Source of the DNA: Lentibacter sp. XHP0401
GTDB lineage: Bacteria > Pseudomonadota > Alphaproteobacteria > Rhodobacterales > Rhodobacteraceae
Assembly: GCF_025751535.1 (NCBI RefSeq)
Contig: NZ_JAOWLC010000007.1
Span: forward strand, 124,001-188,000
Direction: 5' to 3'
DNA length: 64,000 bases
Shown: piece by piece, positions 45,237 to 54,186 of the stretch
Position numbering within the stretch: position 1 is the stretch's first letter
How the letters are laid out: each line of letters begins with the position of its first letter
Position numbers and translations under genes: made by a program
Notes under the pieces: model-generated
Databases searched by the model: none
What the model was told of the DNA's origin: nothing
The model's input: only the letters and a program-made list of their open reading frames with translations

Positions 45237-47066
45237 ATGCCAGTATTACGTTCACGCACCAGCACACACGGCCGCAACATGGCAGGCGCACGCGGCCTGT
45301 GGCGCGCAACAGGCATGAAAGACGACGATTTCGGCAAGCCCATCGTCGCCATCGTCAACTCCTTCACACAGTTTGTCCCCGGTCACGTGCACCTCAAGGA
45401 TCTGGGCCAGCTTGTCGCCCGCGAGGTCGAAAAGGCAGGTGGTGTAGCAAAAGAGTTCAACACAATCGCCGTCGATGACGGCATCGCCATGGGCCACGAT
45501 GGTATGCTCTATTCGCTGCCAAGCCGTGAGATCATTGCTGACTCAGTAGAATATATGGTCAACGCCCACTGCGCCGATGCCATGGTCTGCATCTCCAACT
45601 GCGACAAGATCACCCCCGGCATGCTCATGGCTGCCATGCGCCTCAACATCCCCTGCGTCTTCGTCTCTGGCGGCCCGATGGAAGCCGGTAAAGTCGTTTG
45701 GGAGGGCGAAGAAAAAGCACTCGATCTGATCGATGCCATGGTCGCCGCTGCCGATGAAAACATGTCTGATGAGCAAGTCCACGCCATTGAGCGCTCCGCC
45801 TGCCCGACATGCGGCTCCTGCTCGGGCATGTTCACCGCCAACTCGATGAACTGTCTCACAGAAGCCCTAGGTCTCTCACTGCCGGGCAACGGCTCCGTGC
45901 TGGCAACTCACTCGGATCGCGAAGCGCTCTTCCGCGAAGCGGGGCACCGCGTTGTCGATCTCTGCAAGCGCTTCTACGAGGGCAACGATGCCTCGGTTCT
46001 GCCCCGCAACATCGCCAACTTCAAAGCGTTCGAAAACGCCATGACCCTCGATATCTCCATGGGTGGCTCGACAAATACGGTGTTGCACCTGCTCGCCGCG
46101 GCCCATGAAGGCGAGATCGACTTTACCATGCAGGATATTGACAGGCTCAGCCGCAATGTCCCCTGCCTTTGCAAAGTTGCACCCGCCAAAGCGGATGTGC
46201 ACATGGAAGACGTGCACCGCGCCGGAGGCATCATGGCCATCTTGGGCGAGCTTGACCGCGCTGGCCTCATCCACCGCGATTTGCCCACGGTTCACTCCCC
46301 AACAATGGCCGATGCACTGGCAAAATATGATGTTGCCCAAAGCTCTGATGAAGCCGTGCACGCGTTCTACCGCGCAGCACCGGGCGGCGTGCCAACACAA
46401 GTCGCTTTCTCTCAAAGCCGCCGCTACCCCGAGCTTGATCTTGATCGCTCAGCAGGCGTGATCCGCACCAAAGACCACGCCTTCAGTCAGGATGGCGGCC
46501 TCGCCGTTCTCTTCGGCAACCTCGCCGAAGACGGCTGCATCGTCAAAACAGCAGGCGTCGATGACAGCATTCTCAAGTTCTCCGGCCCCGCCTACGTCTG
46601 CGAAAGTCAGGACGCCGCCGTCAGCGACATCCTGACAGGCAAAGTCAAAGCAGGCGATGTGGTCATCATCCGCTACGAAGGCCCACGCGGCGGGCCGGGC
46701 ATGCAGGAAATGCTCTATCCGACAAGCTATCTCAAATCAAAAGGCCTCGGCGCCGCCTGCGCGCTGCTCACCGATGGCCGCTTCTCGGGCGGCACGTCCG
46801 GCCTCAGCATCGGCCACGTCTCGCCAGAAGCTGCCGAAGGCGGCCTCATCGGCCTTGTCGAGCACGGTGATCTCATCGAAATCGACATCCCCAACCGCAC
46901 AATCAACCTCGCGGTTGACGACGCCACACTCGCAGCACGCCGCGAAGCCCAAGACGCCAAAGGCTGGCAACCCGCCGCCCCACGCAAGCGCAAAATTTCC
47001 ACCGCGTTGAAGGCCTACGCCGCTCTGACCACAAGCGCCGCCAAAGGGGCTGTGCGACAGCTTTAA
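45237..47066 (+). CDS. ilvD: Dihydroxy-acid dehydratase
   Basis: 609 residues from the ATG at 45237 ([20 protein letters not shown]), GGAG upstream. FeS ligands lie in [17 protein letters not shown] and [21 protein letters not shown], with [18 protein letters not shown] and [21 protein letters not shown] further on. It dehydrates dihydroxy-acids in valine, leucine and isoleucine synthesis. The three-Cys arrangement is that of the E. coli [4Fe-4S] type. No other ilv genes are near. The palindromic element copy B follows the stop. Confidence 0.97.
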   Translation: MPVLRSRTSTHGRNMAGARGLWRATGMKDDDFGKPIVAIVNSFTQFVPGHVHLKDLGQLVAREVEKAGGVAKEFNTIAVDDGIAMGHDGMLYSLPSREIIADSVEYMVNAHCADAMVCISNCDKITPGMLMAAMRLNIPCVFVSGGPMEAGKVVWEGEEKALDLIDAMVAAADENMSDEQVHAIERSACPTCGSCSGMFTANSMNCLTEALGLSLPGNGSVLATHSDREALFREAGHRVVDLCKRFYEGNDASVLPRNIANFKAFENAMTLDISMGGSTNTVLHLLAAAHEGEIDFTMQDIDRLSRNVPCLCKVAPAKADVHMEDVHRAGGIMAILGELDRAGLIHRDLPTVHSPTMADALAKYDVAQSSDEAVHAFYRAAPGGVPTQVAFSQSRRYPELDLDRSAGVIRTKDHAFSQDGGLAVLFGNLAEDGCIVKTAGVDDSILKFSGPAYVCESQDAAVSDILTGKVKAGDVVIIRYEGPRGGPGMQEMLYPTSYLKSKGLGAACALLTDGRFSGGTSGLSIGHVSPEAAEGGLIGLVEHGDLIEIDIPNRTINLAVDDATLAARREAQDAKGWQPAAPRKRKISTALKAYAALTTSAAKGAVRQL

Positions 47067-47102
47067 AACAAGCACGCAAACCCCTTTTTTATTGCCACAA
47101 GT

Positions 47103-47166
47103 ATCCTAGGGGGTCTGGGGGACTAGTCCCCCAGCGGGTCGGGTTTTGCGAAGCAAAATTCGACCC
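47103..47166. repeat. Dispersed palindromic intergenic element, copy B
   Basis: Between ilvD and the GNAT gene. It holds the perfect 20-bp palindrome centred on ACTAGT (47115-47134) and a hairpin GGGTCGGGTTTTGC-GAA-GCAAAATTCGACCC (47137-47167 approximately). Order and sequence match the reverse complement of copy A at 3185-3264: TATCC, a run of G, GGTCTGGGGG, its inverted partner, then GGTCGG and the TTTTGC/GCAAAA hairpin. A short T-run (47090-47097) after ilvD precedes it. Confidence 0.6.
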
Positions 47167-47844
47167 TTAAAGCGAAGCCCTCTGCCGACCGTCCGCGTCA
47201 AAGTTCTCCACATCCAGCCAGCGCTCAAACCTCGCTTTCAGGTTTGGCCACTCCCTGTCCAAAATCGAAAGCCAGGCCGTATCACGGTTGCGCCCTTTAT
47301 ATACGGTCGCCTGCCGAAACACGCCCTCAAAGGTAAAACCAAGCCGCTTCGCCGCCGCAATCGAGGGCGCATTCAAGGCATCACACTTCCACTCATAACG
47401 CCGGTAGCCCAGCCCCTCGAACACATAGCGCATCATCAGATACATCGCTTCCGTGCTCACAGGCGTGCGCTGCATCAGGGGCGAAAAATGGATAAATCCA
47501 ACCTCGATCACCCCGTTTACAGGATCCATCCGAAGGAAAGTCGCATGGCCAACAGCGCGGCCGGCAGTGTCCAGAACCGTGTAATAGAGCGGATCAGCAC
47601 TCGCCTCGGCTCCGCGCAAAAACGTGAGGAAATCTTCCTCGCGCTCATATGGTCCGATCGGCAAATAGGTCCAGTTCGCTCCTGTCTTATCCGCAGAAAA
47701 AGCGCTCCAAAGCCCGGCCCCATGCGCCTTCACATCCAGCGGAACAAGCGAACAATACCGCCCCTCAAGCTTCACACTCTCGGGCCGCGGCCTTGGCAAA
47801 TCTGTTTCGACAGGCCAGCCAATCGGCTGGCCCATCTCGTTCAT
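47167..47844 (-). CDS. GNAT family N-acetyltransferase (RimJ/RimL-like)
   Basis: 225 residues from the ATG at 47844; the ribosome-binding site is weak and an ATG three codons later is also possible. Motifs of the RimL-like GNAT group: YTVLDTAGRAVGHATFLRMDP, GVIEVGFIHFSPLMQRTPVSTEAMYLMM and CDALNAPSIAAAKRLGFTFEGVFRQ. The acetyl acceptor is unknown. It lies four bases after the tpa stop and is surely co-transcribed with the taurine aminotransferase, so an acceptor linked to taurine metabolism should be considered, though this is only context. Confidence 0.87.
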   Translation of the reverse strand: MNEMGQPIGWPVETDLPRPRPESVKLEGRYCSLVPLDVKAHGAGLWSAFSADKTGANWTYLPIGPYEREEDFLTFLRGAEASADPLYYTVLDTAGRAVGHATFLRMDPVNGVIEVGFIHFSPLMQRTPVSTEAMYLMMRYVFEGLGYRRYEWKCDALNAPSIAAAKRLGFTFEGVFRQATVYKGRNRDTAWLSILDREWPNLKARFERWLDVENFDADGRQRASL

Positions 47845-47848
47845 CCGT

Positions 47849-49237
47849 TCAGCCAAAAACTTTATCCAACGCCTTGCCGACCGTCTCGCAAATCTGGTCG
47901 ATGTCATCCGCCGTCGAAATCAGCGCAGGCGAGAAACAGAGCGTGTTGTTAAAGCCCGGAATTGAGCGGTTCGTCGCACCGATGATCACGCCCATCGCGC
48001 CGCACTCCGCAACAACCTGCGCAACAAGCTTCTCGTCCACAGGCTCCTTGCTTGCCCGATCCTGCACAAGCTCGGCTCCGCAAAACAGCCCGAGCCCGCG
48101 CACATCACCGATAACCTTGTGATGCTCGGCAAGCTCCCAAAGGTTCGCCATCATCCGCGCACCCATCTTGGTCGTGTTCTCCAGCAAATCTTCGTCTTCG
48201 ATAATCCGCATACACTCCAGCGCCGCTGCGGGCCCGGCCGTGCAGCCACCAAAGGTGGAAATATCGCGGAAGTAATTGAGCGGATCGGTGGTGTCGTCCT
48301 TGAACATCTCAAAGACACGCTCGTTGGTCACACAGCAGGCAATCGCGGCATAGCCCGAGGCCACACCCTTCGCCATGGTCACAAAGTCGGGCTCCACACC
48401 GTAGTGCTGATAGCCAAACCATTCTGTCCCTGTGCGTCCGACGCCGCAGACCACTTCGTCAATGTGCAGGAGAATGTCATACTTGCGGCACAGGTCTTGA
48501 ATGAGCGGCCAATAGCCCTCGGGTGCCGGAATAACCCCGCCGCCCGCAGTCACAGGCTCAAGGCAAAGCGCGCCGATGGTGTCCGCGCCCTCGGCTAGGA
48601 TCACCTCTTCAATCGCTTTCACAGATGCTGCTGCATAGGCTTCACCGGTAAGGTCCCACTGGGCGCGATATTCCATGCAGTGCGGAACCCGCACAAAACC
48701 GGGCGCAAACGGCCCATACTGCGCGTTGCGCTCGTCTTGTCCGCCCGCCGACATCGCCGCCAAAGTCGAGCCATGATAGTCTCGGTCGCGATACAGGATC
48801 TTGTGCTTCTTGCCACCATGCCGCTTGTGGCTGATTTGGCGCACCATCTTGAAGGCCTTTTCATTGGCTTCCGAGCCCGAATTCGTCTGATAGACACGGC
48901 TCATGCCGGGCATCTTGCTGATCAGTTTTTCCGCAAACAAGGCCCCGGGAACAGACCCTGCCGAACCCGCAAAATACGGCAGCTTGATCAGCTGGTCACG
49001 CACCGCGTTGGCAATGCTCTCACGCCCGTAGCCCACGTTTACAGTCCAGACCCCACCAGACACGGCATCTAGATATTCTTTGCCCTTCTGGTCCCAGACA
49101 CGCACGCCTTTGCCTTCAATGATAATCCGCGGCTCACCGGTTTCAAACGGCTTGTGCTGCGTCAGGTGATGCCAGACATGCGCGCGATCCGCGTCAACAA
49201 TATGGCTGAGATCGTTTGCAGAAAGATTGCCGTCCAT
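47849..49237 (-). CDS. tpa: Taurine--pyruvate aminotransferase
   Basis: 462 residues from the ATG at 49237 (MDGNLSANDLSHIVDADRAHVWHH), with GGAGG upstream; a longer frame to 49297 is unlikely. A class III PLP aminotransferase: SGSEANEKAFKMVRQISHKR, DEVVCGVGRTGTEWFGYQHYGVEPDFVTMAKGVASGYA with the PLP Lys in MAKG. Tpa transfers the amino group of taurine to pyruvate, giving sulfoacetaldehyde and alanine. Identity is supported by the divergent tauABC transporter, the tauR-xsc pair 10 kb away and paired TauR-like boxes 100 bp upstream. Confidence 0.93.
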   Translation of the reverse strand: MDGNLSANDLSHIVDADRAHVWHHLTQHKPFETGEPRIIIEGKGVRVWDQKGKEYLDAVSGGVWTVNVGYGRESIANAVRDQLIKLPYFAGSAGSVPGALFAEKLISKMPGMSRVYQTNSGSEANEKAFKMVRQISHKRHGGKKHKILYRDRDYHGSTLAAMSAGGQDERNAQYGPFAPGFVRVPHCMEYRAQWDLTGEAYAAASVKAIEEVILAEGADTIGALCLEPVTAGGGVIPAPEGYWPLIQDLCRKYDILLHIDEVVCGVGRTGTEWFGYQHYGVEPDFVTMAKGVASGYAAIACCVTNERVFEMFKDDTTDPLNYFRDISTFGGCTAGPAAALECMRIIEDEDLLENTTKMGARMMANLWELAEHHKVIGDVRGLGLFCGAELVQDRASKEPVDEKLVAQVVAECGAMGVIIGATNRSIPGFNNTLCFSPALISTADDIDQICETVGKALDKVFG

Positions 49238-49336
49238 GGTCAGAAGCCTCCGTTGGGGTCGCGTTCCGGGCGCAGCCGCCCGCGCATATTTGATCAAAAT
49301 CTAAAGCTAAGAAGAGCGCTATTTCCTCTGAGTCTG

Positions 49337-49369
49337 ATAGCGCCAGTCGATAGGCTCGTATAAGGCCAA
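49337..49369 (-). promoter_or_regulatory. Paired TauR-like boxes, tpa / tauA intergenic region
   Basis: On the minus strand TTGGCCTTAT (49369-49360) and CTGGCGCTAT (49346-49337) are direct repeats 23 bp apart, 100 bp before the tpa start and in its direction. They match the boxes before xsc and tauR and resemble the CTGGACYTAA direct repeats reported for TauR of Rhodobacter capsulatus. The rest of the 395-bp gap (49238-49632) holds no gene and no obvious second operator for tauA. Confidence 0.5.
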
Positions 49370-49632
49370 AACCTCTCGCCGTTCAGGCTGATTTTAGCAC
49401 GCAGGACCGGAAAAAGACACGCCCGCTTGCTCAAACCACCAAAACCCGCTTTTCACAAAACCTAAAAATAGGTTCCATTCCCCAAATTAACCGTTGATCG
49501 GAATCGTCATTTGCGCCCTCATAGTGGCAAGGGCGAGGCGTGCAATATGCACACCCCCCGCACAATGCCCATAAGCCAGAAAAACTGGCGGGCCGCGCCG
49601 CCAAAGCGTGTCATACCAACGGGAGTTACTCC

Positions 49633-50631
49633 ATGAAAATCAAAACAACCCTTTTATCCGCCGTTGCCGCCGCCGCCATGATGACAGGCAGCCAGGCCGC
49701 CGCACTTGACGAGATCACAGTCGGCTATTTTCAGGAATGGCCAATGCCTTTTGAATACGCCAAAGTCATGGGCACCTATGACGAAGAAATGGGCGTTAAA
49801 GTAAATTGGCGCGCCTTCGGTTCAGGCACCGAAATGAGCGCCGCAATGGCATCGGGCGATGTTCACCTCTCCGTCAGCCAAGGCGTCCCTCCCTTCGTTG
49901 TCGCCACATCGGGCGGTCAGGATCTTCAAATCCTCGACGTAGCCGTAAGCTATGCCGACAATGACAACTGCGTCGTCGCCGAAGCCCTCGAAATCGACAA
50001 ATCAAACGCCGCCGAACTCGCTGGCAAAAAAGTGGCCGTGCCGCTCGGCACCGCCGCGCACTACGGCTTCCTCAAGCAGATGAGCCACTTCGGCGTCGAT
50101 GTCGGCTCCATGGAAGTCGTCAACATGAACCCGCCCGAAGGCGCGGCGGCCATCGCGCAAGGCGCAGTTGATATGTTCTGTGGCTGGGGCGGCTCGCTGC
50201 GCCGCGCGGTCGAGCATGGCAATGTGCTGCTCACCGGCGACGAAAAAACAGAGATCGGTATCCTTGTGTTTGATGTCACATCCGGCCCCGCAGGCTTCGT
50301 GGCCGAAAACACTGATCTGGTGGCCAAGTTCCTCAAAGTCACATCCGATGCCAACGCCATGTGGGCAGACGAGGCAAACCACGCCGAAATGCTCCCCGTC
50401 ATCGCCAAAGATGCTGGTATGGACGAAACGGCGACGATGGAAACCATCGCGACTTTCAAGTTTCCGACAATCGAAGAGCAGCTCAGCAACGCATGGCTCG
50501 GTGGCAATGCCCCCATCTTCATGAAAGGCGTCGCCGATGTCTTCCTTGAGGCCGGCAGCATCGACGCAGCCCTCGATACATACGAAAACGCGGTTAATAC
50601 TGGTCCCCTTCAAGCGGCCAGTGATATGTAA
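49633..50631 (+). CDS. tauA: Taurine ABC transporter, substrate-binding protein
   Basis: 332 residues from the ATG at 49633, with GGGAG upstream. A signal peptide (MKIKTTLLSAVAAAAMMTGSQAAA) precedes a type II binding protein of the NMT1/TauA type (ITVGYFQEWPMPFEYAKVMG, GSGTEMSAAMASGDVHLSVSQG, GAVDMFCGWGGSLRRAVEHG). It captures taurine in the periplasm for TauBC. First gene of tauABC, divergent from tpa. Confidence 0.93.
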   Translation: MKIKTTLLSAVAAAAMMTGSQAAALDEITVGYFQEWPMPFEYAKVMGTYDEEMGVKVNWRAFGSGTEMSAAMASGDVHLSVSQGVPPFVVATSGGQDLQILDVAVSYADNDNCVVAEALEIDKSNAAELAGKKVAVPLGTAAHYGFLKQMSHFGVDVGSMEVVNMNPPEGAAAIAQGAVDMFCGWGGSLRRAVEHGNVLLTGDEKTEIGILVFDVTSGPAGFVAENTDLVAKFLKVTSDANAMWADEANHAEMLPVIAKDAGMDETATMETIATFKFPTIEEQLSNAWLGGNAPIFMKGVADVFLEAGSIDAALDTYENAVNTGPLQAASDM

Positions 50632-50755
50632 AGCTAACTGGTCCGTTGCAGAGCATCGCAGCGGACCAATGCGCGCCCGGTGGGTCACTGCGGCCCATAG
50701 GCGAGGCTCTTTGCCAAAACGAAGCAACAGGAGCTTAAGGCTCCGGAAGGCGGGC

Positions 50756-51565
50756 ATGTCCACACTCTCGATCGACAAAATTTCAATGCGCTTTGATCTG
50801 CCAAACGGCGGCCATGTGCAGGCGCTCAAGGATATTTCCCTTGAAATCAAAACAGGTGAACTGATGAGCGTGCTTGGCCCCTCGGGTTGCGGCAAGACAA
50901 CGCTTCTCAACATCGTCGCAGGCTTTCTCGCTCCCACCGAGGGCACGATGACCCTGAACGATCATCTCATCACTGGCCCCGATGCCGAGCGCGGCATGGT
51001 TTTCCAGCAAGGCGCGCTTTTCGAGTGGATGTCCGTGCGCGAAAACGTGAGCTTCGGCCCCCGCATGAAAGGCCAGCGCGAAAGCCAGTGGCGCGATACC
51101 GTTGATCACCTCCTCGATATTGTCGGCCTGCGCGACTTCAAGGAAAAATCAGTGTTCGAGCTTTCGGGCGGCATGCAACAGCGTGTGGCCCTCGCCCGCT
51201 GCCTCGCCAATGACCCCGATGTCATCCTGATGGACGAACCCCTCGGCGCACTCGACGCCCTGACGCGCGAGAAGATGCAGGGCCTTGTGCTCAAACTCTG
51301 GAAAGAAACAGGCAAAACCATCATCCTCATCACCCACTCGGTCGAAGAAGCACTGCTCTTGGGCGAGCGTCTGCTGGTTCTCGCCCCCCGCCCCGGCCGT
51401 ATTCACCGCGAATACAGCCTGCCTTTCGCCGATATGGGCGTGGGGCAGGATCTGCGTGAAGTGAAAAAACACCCCGAATTCGCCGAGAAACGCGAAGAAA
51501 TCCTGAGCATGATCTGGGATATGGAAGAAGAAATCATGGGCAACGCCACGGAGGCAAGCGCATGA
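50756..51565 (+). CDS. tauB: Taurine ABC transporter, ATPase
   Basis: 269 residues from the ATG at 50756 (MSTLSIDKISMRF), GGAAGG upstream; the open frame extends back to 50537 inside tauA but that is not used. Walker A GPSGCGKTT, Q-loop FQQGALFEW, signature LSGGMQQRVALARCL, Walker B DVILMDEPLGALD and the switch His in ITHSVEE are all present. It powers taurine import with TauC. Stop and tauC start overlap by four bases. Confidence 0.94.
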   Translation: MSTLSIDKISMRFDLPNGGHVQALKDISLEIKTGELMSVLGPSGCGKTTLLNIVAGFLAPTEGTMTLNDHLITGPDAERGMVFQQGALFEWMSVRENVSFGPRMKGQRESQWRDTVDHLLDIVGLRDFKEKSVFELSGGMQQRVALARCLANDPDVILMDEPLGALDALTREKMQGLVLKLWKETGKTIILITHSVEEALLLGERLLVLAPRPGRIHREYSLPFADMGVGQDLREVKKHPEFAEKREEILSMIWDMEEEIMGNATEASA

Positions 51566-52830
51566 TTATTCTCCTCATCTACATCGCCATCTTCACCGCA
51601 GGTTTCTTCCTCGTCCGCTATGGTGTCAAACGCCTGATGCATACAACGGCCGACTATACCTCCCTCAAAACAGTCACCTTCGGTGACGAAAGCGCAGTCC
51701 GCCCCGACCGTTGGGCAAGCGTCATTTCCATTCTCACAATCTTCCTGCTCTGGGGGGCTTTCACCGGCTCCAAATGGACACCCATTCACGCCCCTGCTCC
51801 CTTCATCGGCGATACAGAGCTCACCTACACGCTGGAAGCACCCGATGGCAGCACAGATGATGCAACCATCACTTTGCGTGTCTACAAATTCGGCGAAGAC
51901 CCGGCTACGCCCGAAGTTGACGAAGGCACAGGTTTCGCCAGAAACGATGCCGAAACTGTCTCGGCGGGGCGCACCAAAACCGTGCTGTTCGATAAGAACG
52001 ACGAGATCAAGCGCCGCGATGGTGCAAAAGTCATCGCGATTGACGGCAAACCCATCGAGATCGGCCAGCCCATCTCTGTCGCCGCAGGCAAGGTCAGCCT
52101 CACCGACAAAGGCGCAATCCAGATTACCCCGCCCGCAGGTATGCAGATGGAACCGATCTGGCTGCCTCCGCCCGAAAAGGTTGTCGCCCGTTTCATCGAA
52201 ATCAGCACTGAAGGCTACCAGGGTTTCACCCTCTGGGAGCACTTGGGCTACTCGCTCTTCCGCGTCATCGTCGGCTTCCTTCTCGGCGCACTCGTAGGCA
52301 TCCCGCTGGGCTACGCTATGGGCCTGTCCAACTGGTTCCGCGGCTGGTTTGATCCGATCGTCGAGTTCATGCGCCCCGTGCCGCCGCTTGCCCTCATCCC
52401 GCTGGTGATCATTTGGGCAGGGATCGGAGAGGTCGGAAAAATCATCCTCCTCTTCCTCGCAGCTCTCTGGATCATGGCTATCGCCGCGCGCGCGGGCGTG
52501 TCAGGCGTCAACATCACCAAGGTTCACGCCGCCTATTCCCTCGGCGCGTCCAGGTTCCAGCTCATGCGGCACGTCATCGTGCCCAACAGCCTGCCCGAAA
52601 TCTTCACAGGCGCGCGCGTTGCAATGGGTGTCTGCTGGGGCACAGTTGTTGCCGCCGAACTTGTCGCCGCCGAAAAAGGCGCAGGCATGATGATCATGGT
52701 CGCCTCCCGCTTCCAGCTCACCGATATCGTGATCATGGGGATCATCCTCATCGGCATCATCGGCTACGGCATCGACATTCTCATGCGCATCGCCGAAAAA
52801 ACCCTCGTGCCGTGGAAAGGCCGGTCCTGA
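51562..52830 (+). CDS. tauC: Taurine ABC transporter, permease with N-terminal extension
   Basis: 422 residues, against about 275 for E. coli TauC. The extra N-terminal part has two membrane helices (about 1-20 and 55-70) enclosing a cytoplasmic stretch, then a hydrophilic domain of about 130 residues (75-205) with beta-rich, acidic sequence. The C-terminal 220 residues are a standard binding-protein-dependent permease with the EAA-type loop AYSLGASRFQLMRHVIVPNSLPEIFTG. ATGA overlap with tauB. The insert has no identified function; it would face the periplasm and could contact TauA. Confidence 0.92.
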   Translation: MIILLIYIAIFTAGFFLVRYGVKRLMHTTADYTSLKTVTFGDESAVRPDRWASVISILTIFLLWGAFTGSKWTPIHAPAPFIGDTELTYTLEAPDGSTDDATITLRVYKFGEDPATPEVDEGTGFARNDAETVSAGRTKTVLFDKNDEIKRRDGAKVIAIDGKPIEIGQPISVAAGKVSLTDKGAIQITPPAGMQMEPIWLPPPEKVVARFIEISTEGYQGFTLWEHLGYSLFRVIVGFLLGALVGIPLGYAMGLSNWFRGWFDPIVEFMRPVPPLALIPLVIIWAGIGEVGKIILLFLAALWIMAIAARAGVSGVNITKVHAAYSLGASRFQLMRHVIVPNSLPEIFTGARVAMGVCWGTVVAAELVAAEKGAGMMIMVASRFQLTDIVIMGIILIGIIGYGIDILMRIAEKTLVPWKGRS

Positions 52831-52848
52831 CCCATGGGGCCACATGCA

Positions 52849-52884
52849 AAAGCGCCCGCATCAAATGCGGGCGCTTTCTTTTTT
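52849..52884 (+). terminator. Terminator of tauABC
   Basis: AAAGCGCCCGCA-TCAAA-TGCGGGCGCTTT followed by CTTTTTT. Perfect 12-bp arms and a T-run, 18 bases after the tauC stop. Confidence 0.93.
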
Positions 52885-52930
52885 CAGCCTGAACTGCCGC
52901 CCCCGAGAGACAGGCGCGGCAGGCCCAAAC

Positions 52931-53785
52931 TTAGAAGTTCAATACAAGCGAAACACCGACCGTGTTGTCAGTTGATTTCAAACCCGCCGCAGGCGACGAG
53001 TTATAATCAGTGCGATAGCTGATCCGTGTTGACAGCGTGTTTGTCATCTTGAAGTTCAGGCCCGCATCGTTTGACAAAATGGTGTTGGCATCCGAACCCA
53101 GAACATCTGTGTCCATGGTAAACGACACATTGTCGTTAAACGCATAGTAGTAGCGTGAAGACAGAATAAAGCCGAGTTCAGTGTCGCTCGCACCCGTAAT
53201 ATCGCTCACATAGCGTGCACCGGGGCCACCCTGAACACGCCATGTGTTTTTCTGTGTGTTCAAAAAGCGGTACCCGATACCGGCACCAACAAAGGCATCT
53301 TTCTCGCTTCCCGCCAGAGGCGCGCCAGCGGCGTCTGTCAGGTAGCCGTCATACTCATAGCGTGCGAGACCAAACGCATAGGTTTTTTCTGTAAAGTAAC
53401 GGCTGCCCTCATACACCGCAAAAAACTTCTCTTCGTTTTTTGCACCATTGGCCTCGCCATACTCAACAGCAAAGCCGAAAAGGTGGTTCCAGTCACCGAC
53501 GCCATAACTTACACGGCCTGCGCCCGAAAGCTCACCGGAATCTGTGTTGCCCGACGAGCCCGAAGCTGACAAAGCGAAAGACCCGCTCCAACCTTGAGCC
53601 ACACCTGTTGATCCGAAACGGTTGGCATCATTGCCCCGGTTCAAATCTTCACGAGCATCGTCTTCGATGTCTTCGATTCTCTCGTTGAGATCATCAACTC
53701 CGGTGATCGCGGTTTGGGCAAAAACGGGTGAAGCCAGCATAAGTGCAAACATGGAAACGCCGGCCAATTTGAGATGTTGGTTCAT
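52931..53785 (-). CDS. DUF481 outer-membrane beta-barrel protein
   Basis: 284 residues with a signal peptide (MNQHLKLAGVSMFALMLASPVFA). After a short acidic coiled segment (DDLNERIEDIEDDAREDLNRG) the sequence GWSGSFALSASGSSGNTDSGELSGAGRVSYG and alternating aromatic strands to a terminal VGVSLVLNF match DUF481 (YdiY-like) barrels; the C-terminal Phe fits outer-membrane insertion. Role unknown. Convergent with tauC; no partner gene is evident. Confidence 0.85.
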   Translation of the reverse strand: MNQHLKLAGVSMFALMLASPVFAQTAITGVDDLNERIEDIEDDAREDLNRGNDANRFGSTGVAQGWSGSFALSASGSSGNTDSGELSGAGRVSYGVGDWNHLFGFAVEYGEANGAKNEEKFFAVYEGSRYFTEKTYAFGLARYEYDGYLTDAAGAPLAGSEKDAFVGAGIGYRFLNTQKNTWRVQGGPGARYVSDITGASDTELGFILSSRYYYAFNDNVSFTMDTDVLGSDANTILSNDAGLNFKMTNTLSTRISYRTDYNSSPAAGLKSTDNTVGVSLVLNF

Positions 53786-54006
53786 CGTTAAATCCTTTCA
53801 GAACTTGTTAATCAACCCGTGCCTTTTAGGATTCAAAAAATCTTATGACAAACAACATGAGCGGAATTTAGCTGTCCGAAAATTACAGAACTGAAACATG
53901 AATTATTATTAGTTATCAGTAGCTTCACATGTGAGTTCGGGTTCAAATTTTTCCCCCTAAAATCTTGCGGAAGACTACCTATCTTTCCATTCAGGAGACA
54001 TTTTTC

Positions 54007-54156
54007 ATGACCCATAAACTCTTTATCGGCACGATCATCGCAGCAGCAACAGCTCTGGCGCTGACCTATGACACAACCCAGTCAGCCCAAAGCGCCTGCT
54101 CTCAAGGCATCATCTGCCCTGCCCCCGAAGTTCTCACTCGGCCCTTATCTGGTTGA
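54007..54156 (+). CDS. Small exported peptide, hypothetical
   Basis: 49 residues from the ATG at 54007, preceded by AGGAG at nine bases. A hydrophobic N-terminus (MTHKLFIGTIIAAATALAL) looks like a signal peptide, followed by about 25 residues with two Cys (SACSQGIICPAPE). The ribosome-binding site supports translation, but with this length the call is uncertain. The 53786-54006 interval upstream is A/T-rich and shows nothing else. Confidence 0.5.
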   Translation: MTHKLFIGTIIAAATALALTYDTTQSAQSACSQGIICPAPEVLTRPLSG

Positions 54157-54186
54157 TCGCACCTCAGCGCCGGCTAAGCTGGCACC

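Noticed and set aside
49381-49632. A second TauR box pair in front of tauA
   Set aside because: Only partial matches (for example CAGGACCGGA near 49401 and ATAAGCCAG near 49571); spacing and sequence do not fit.
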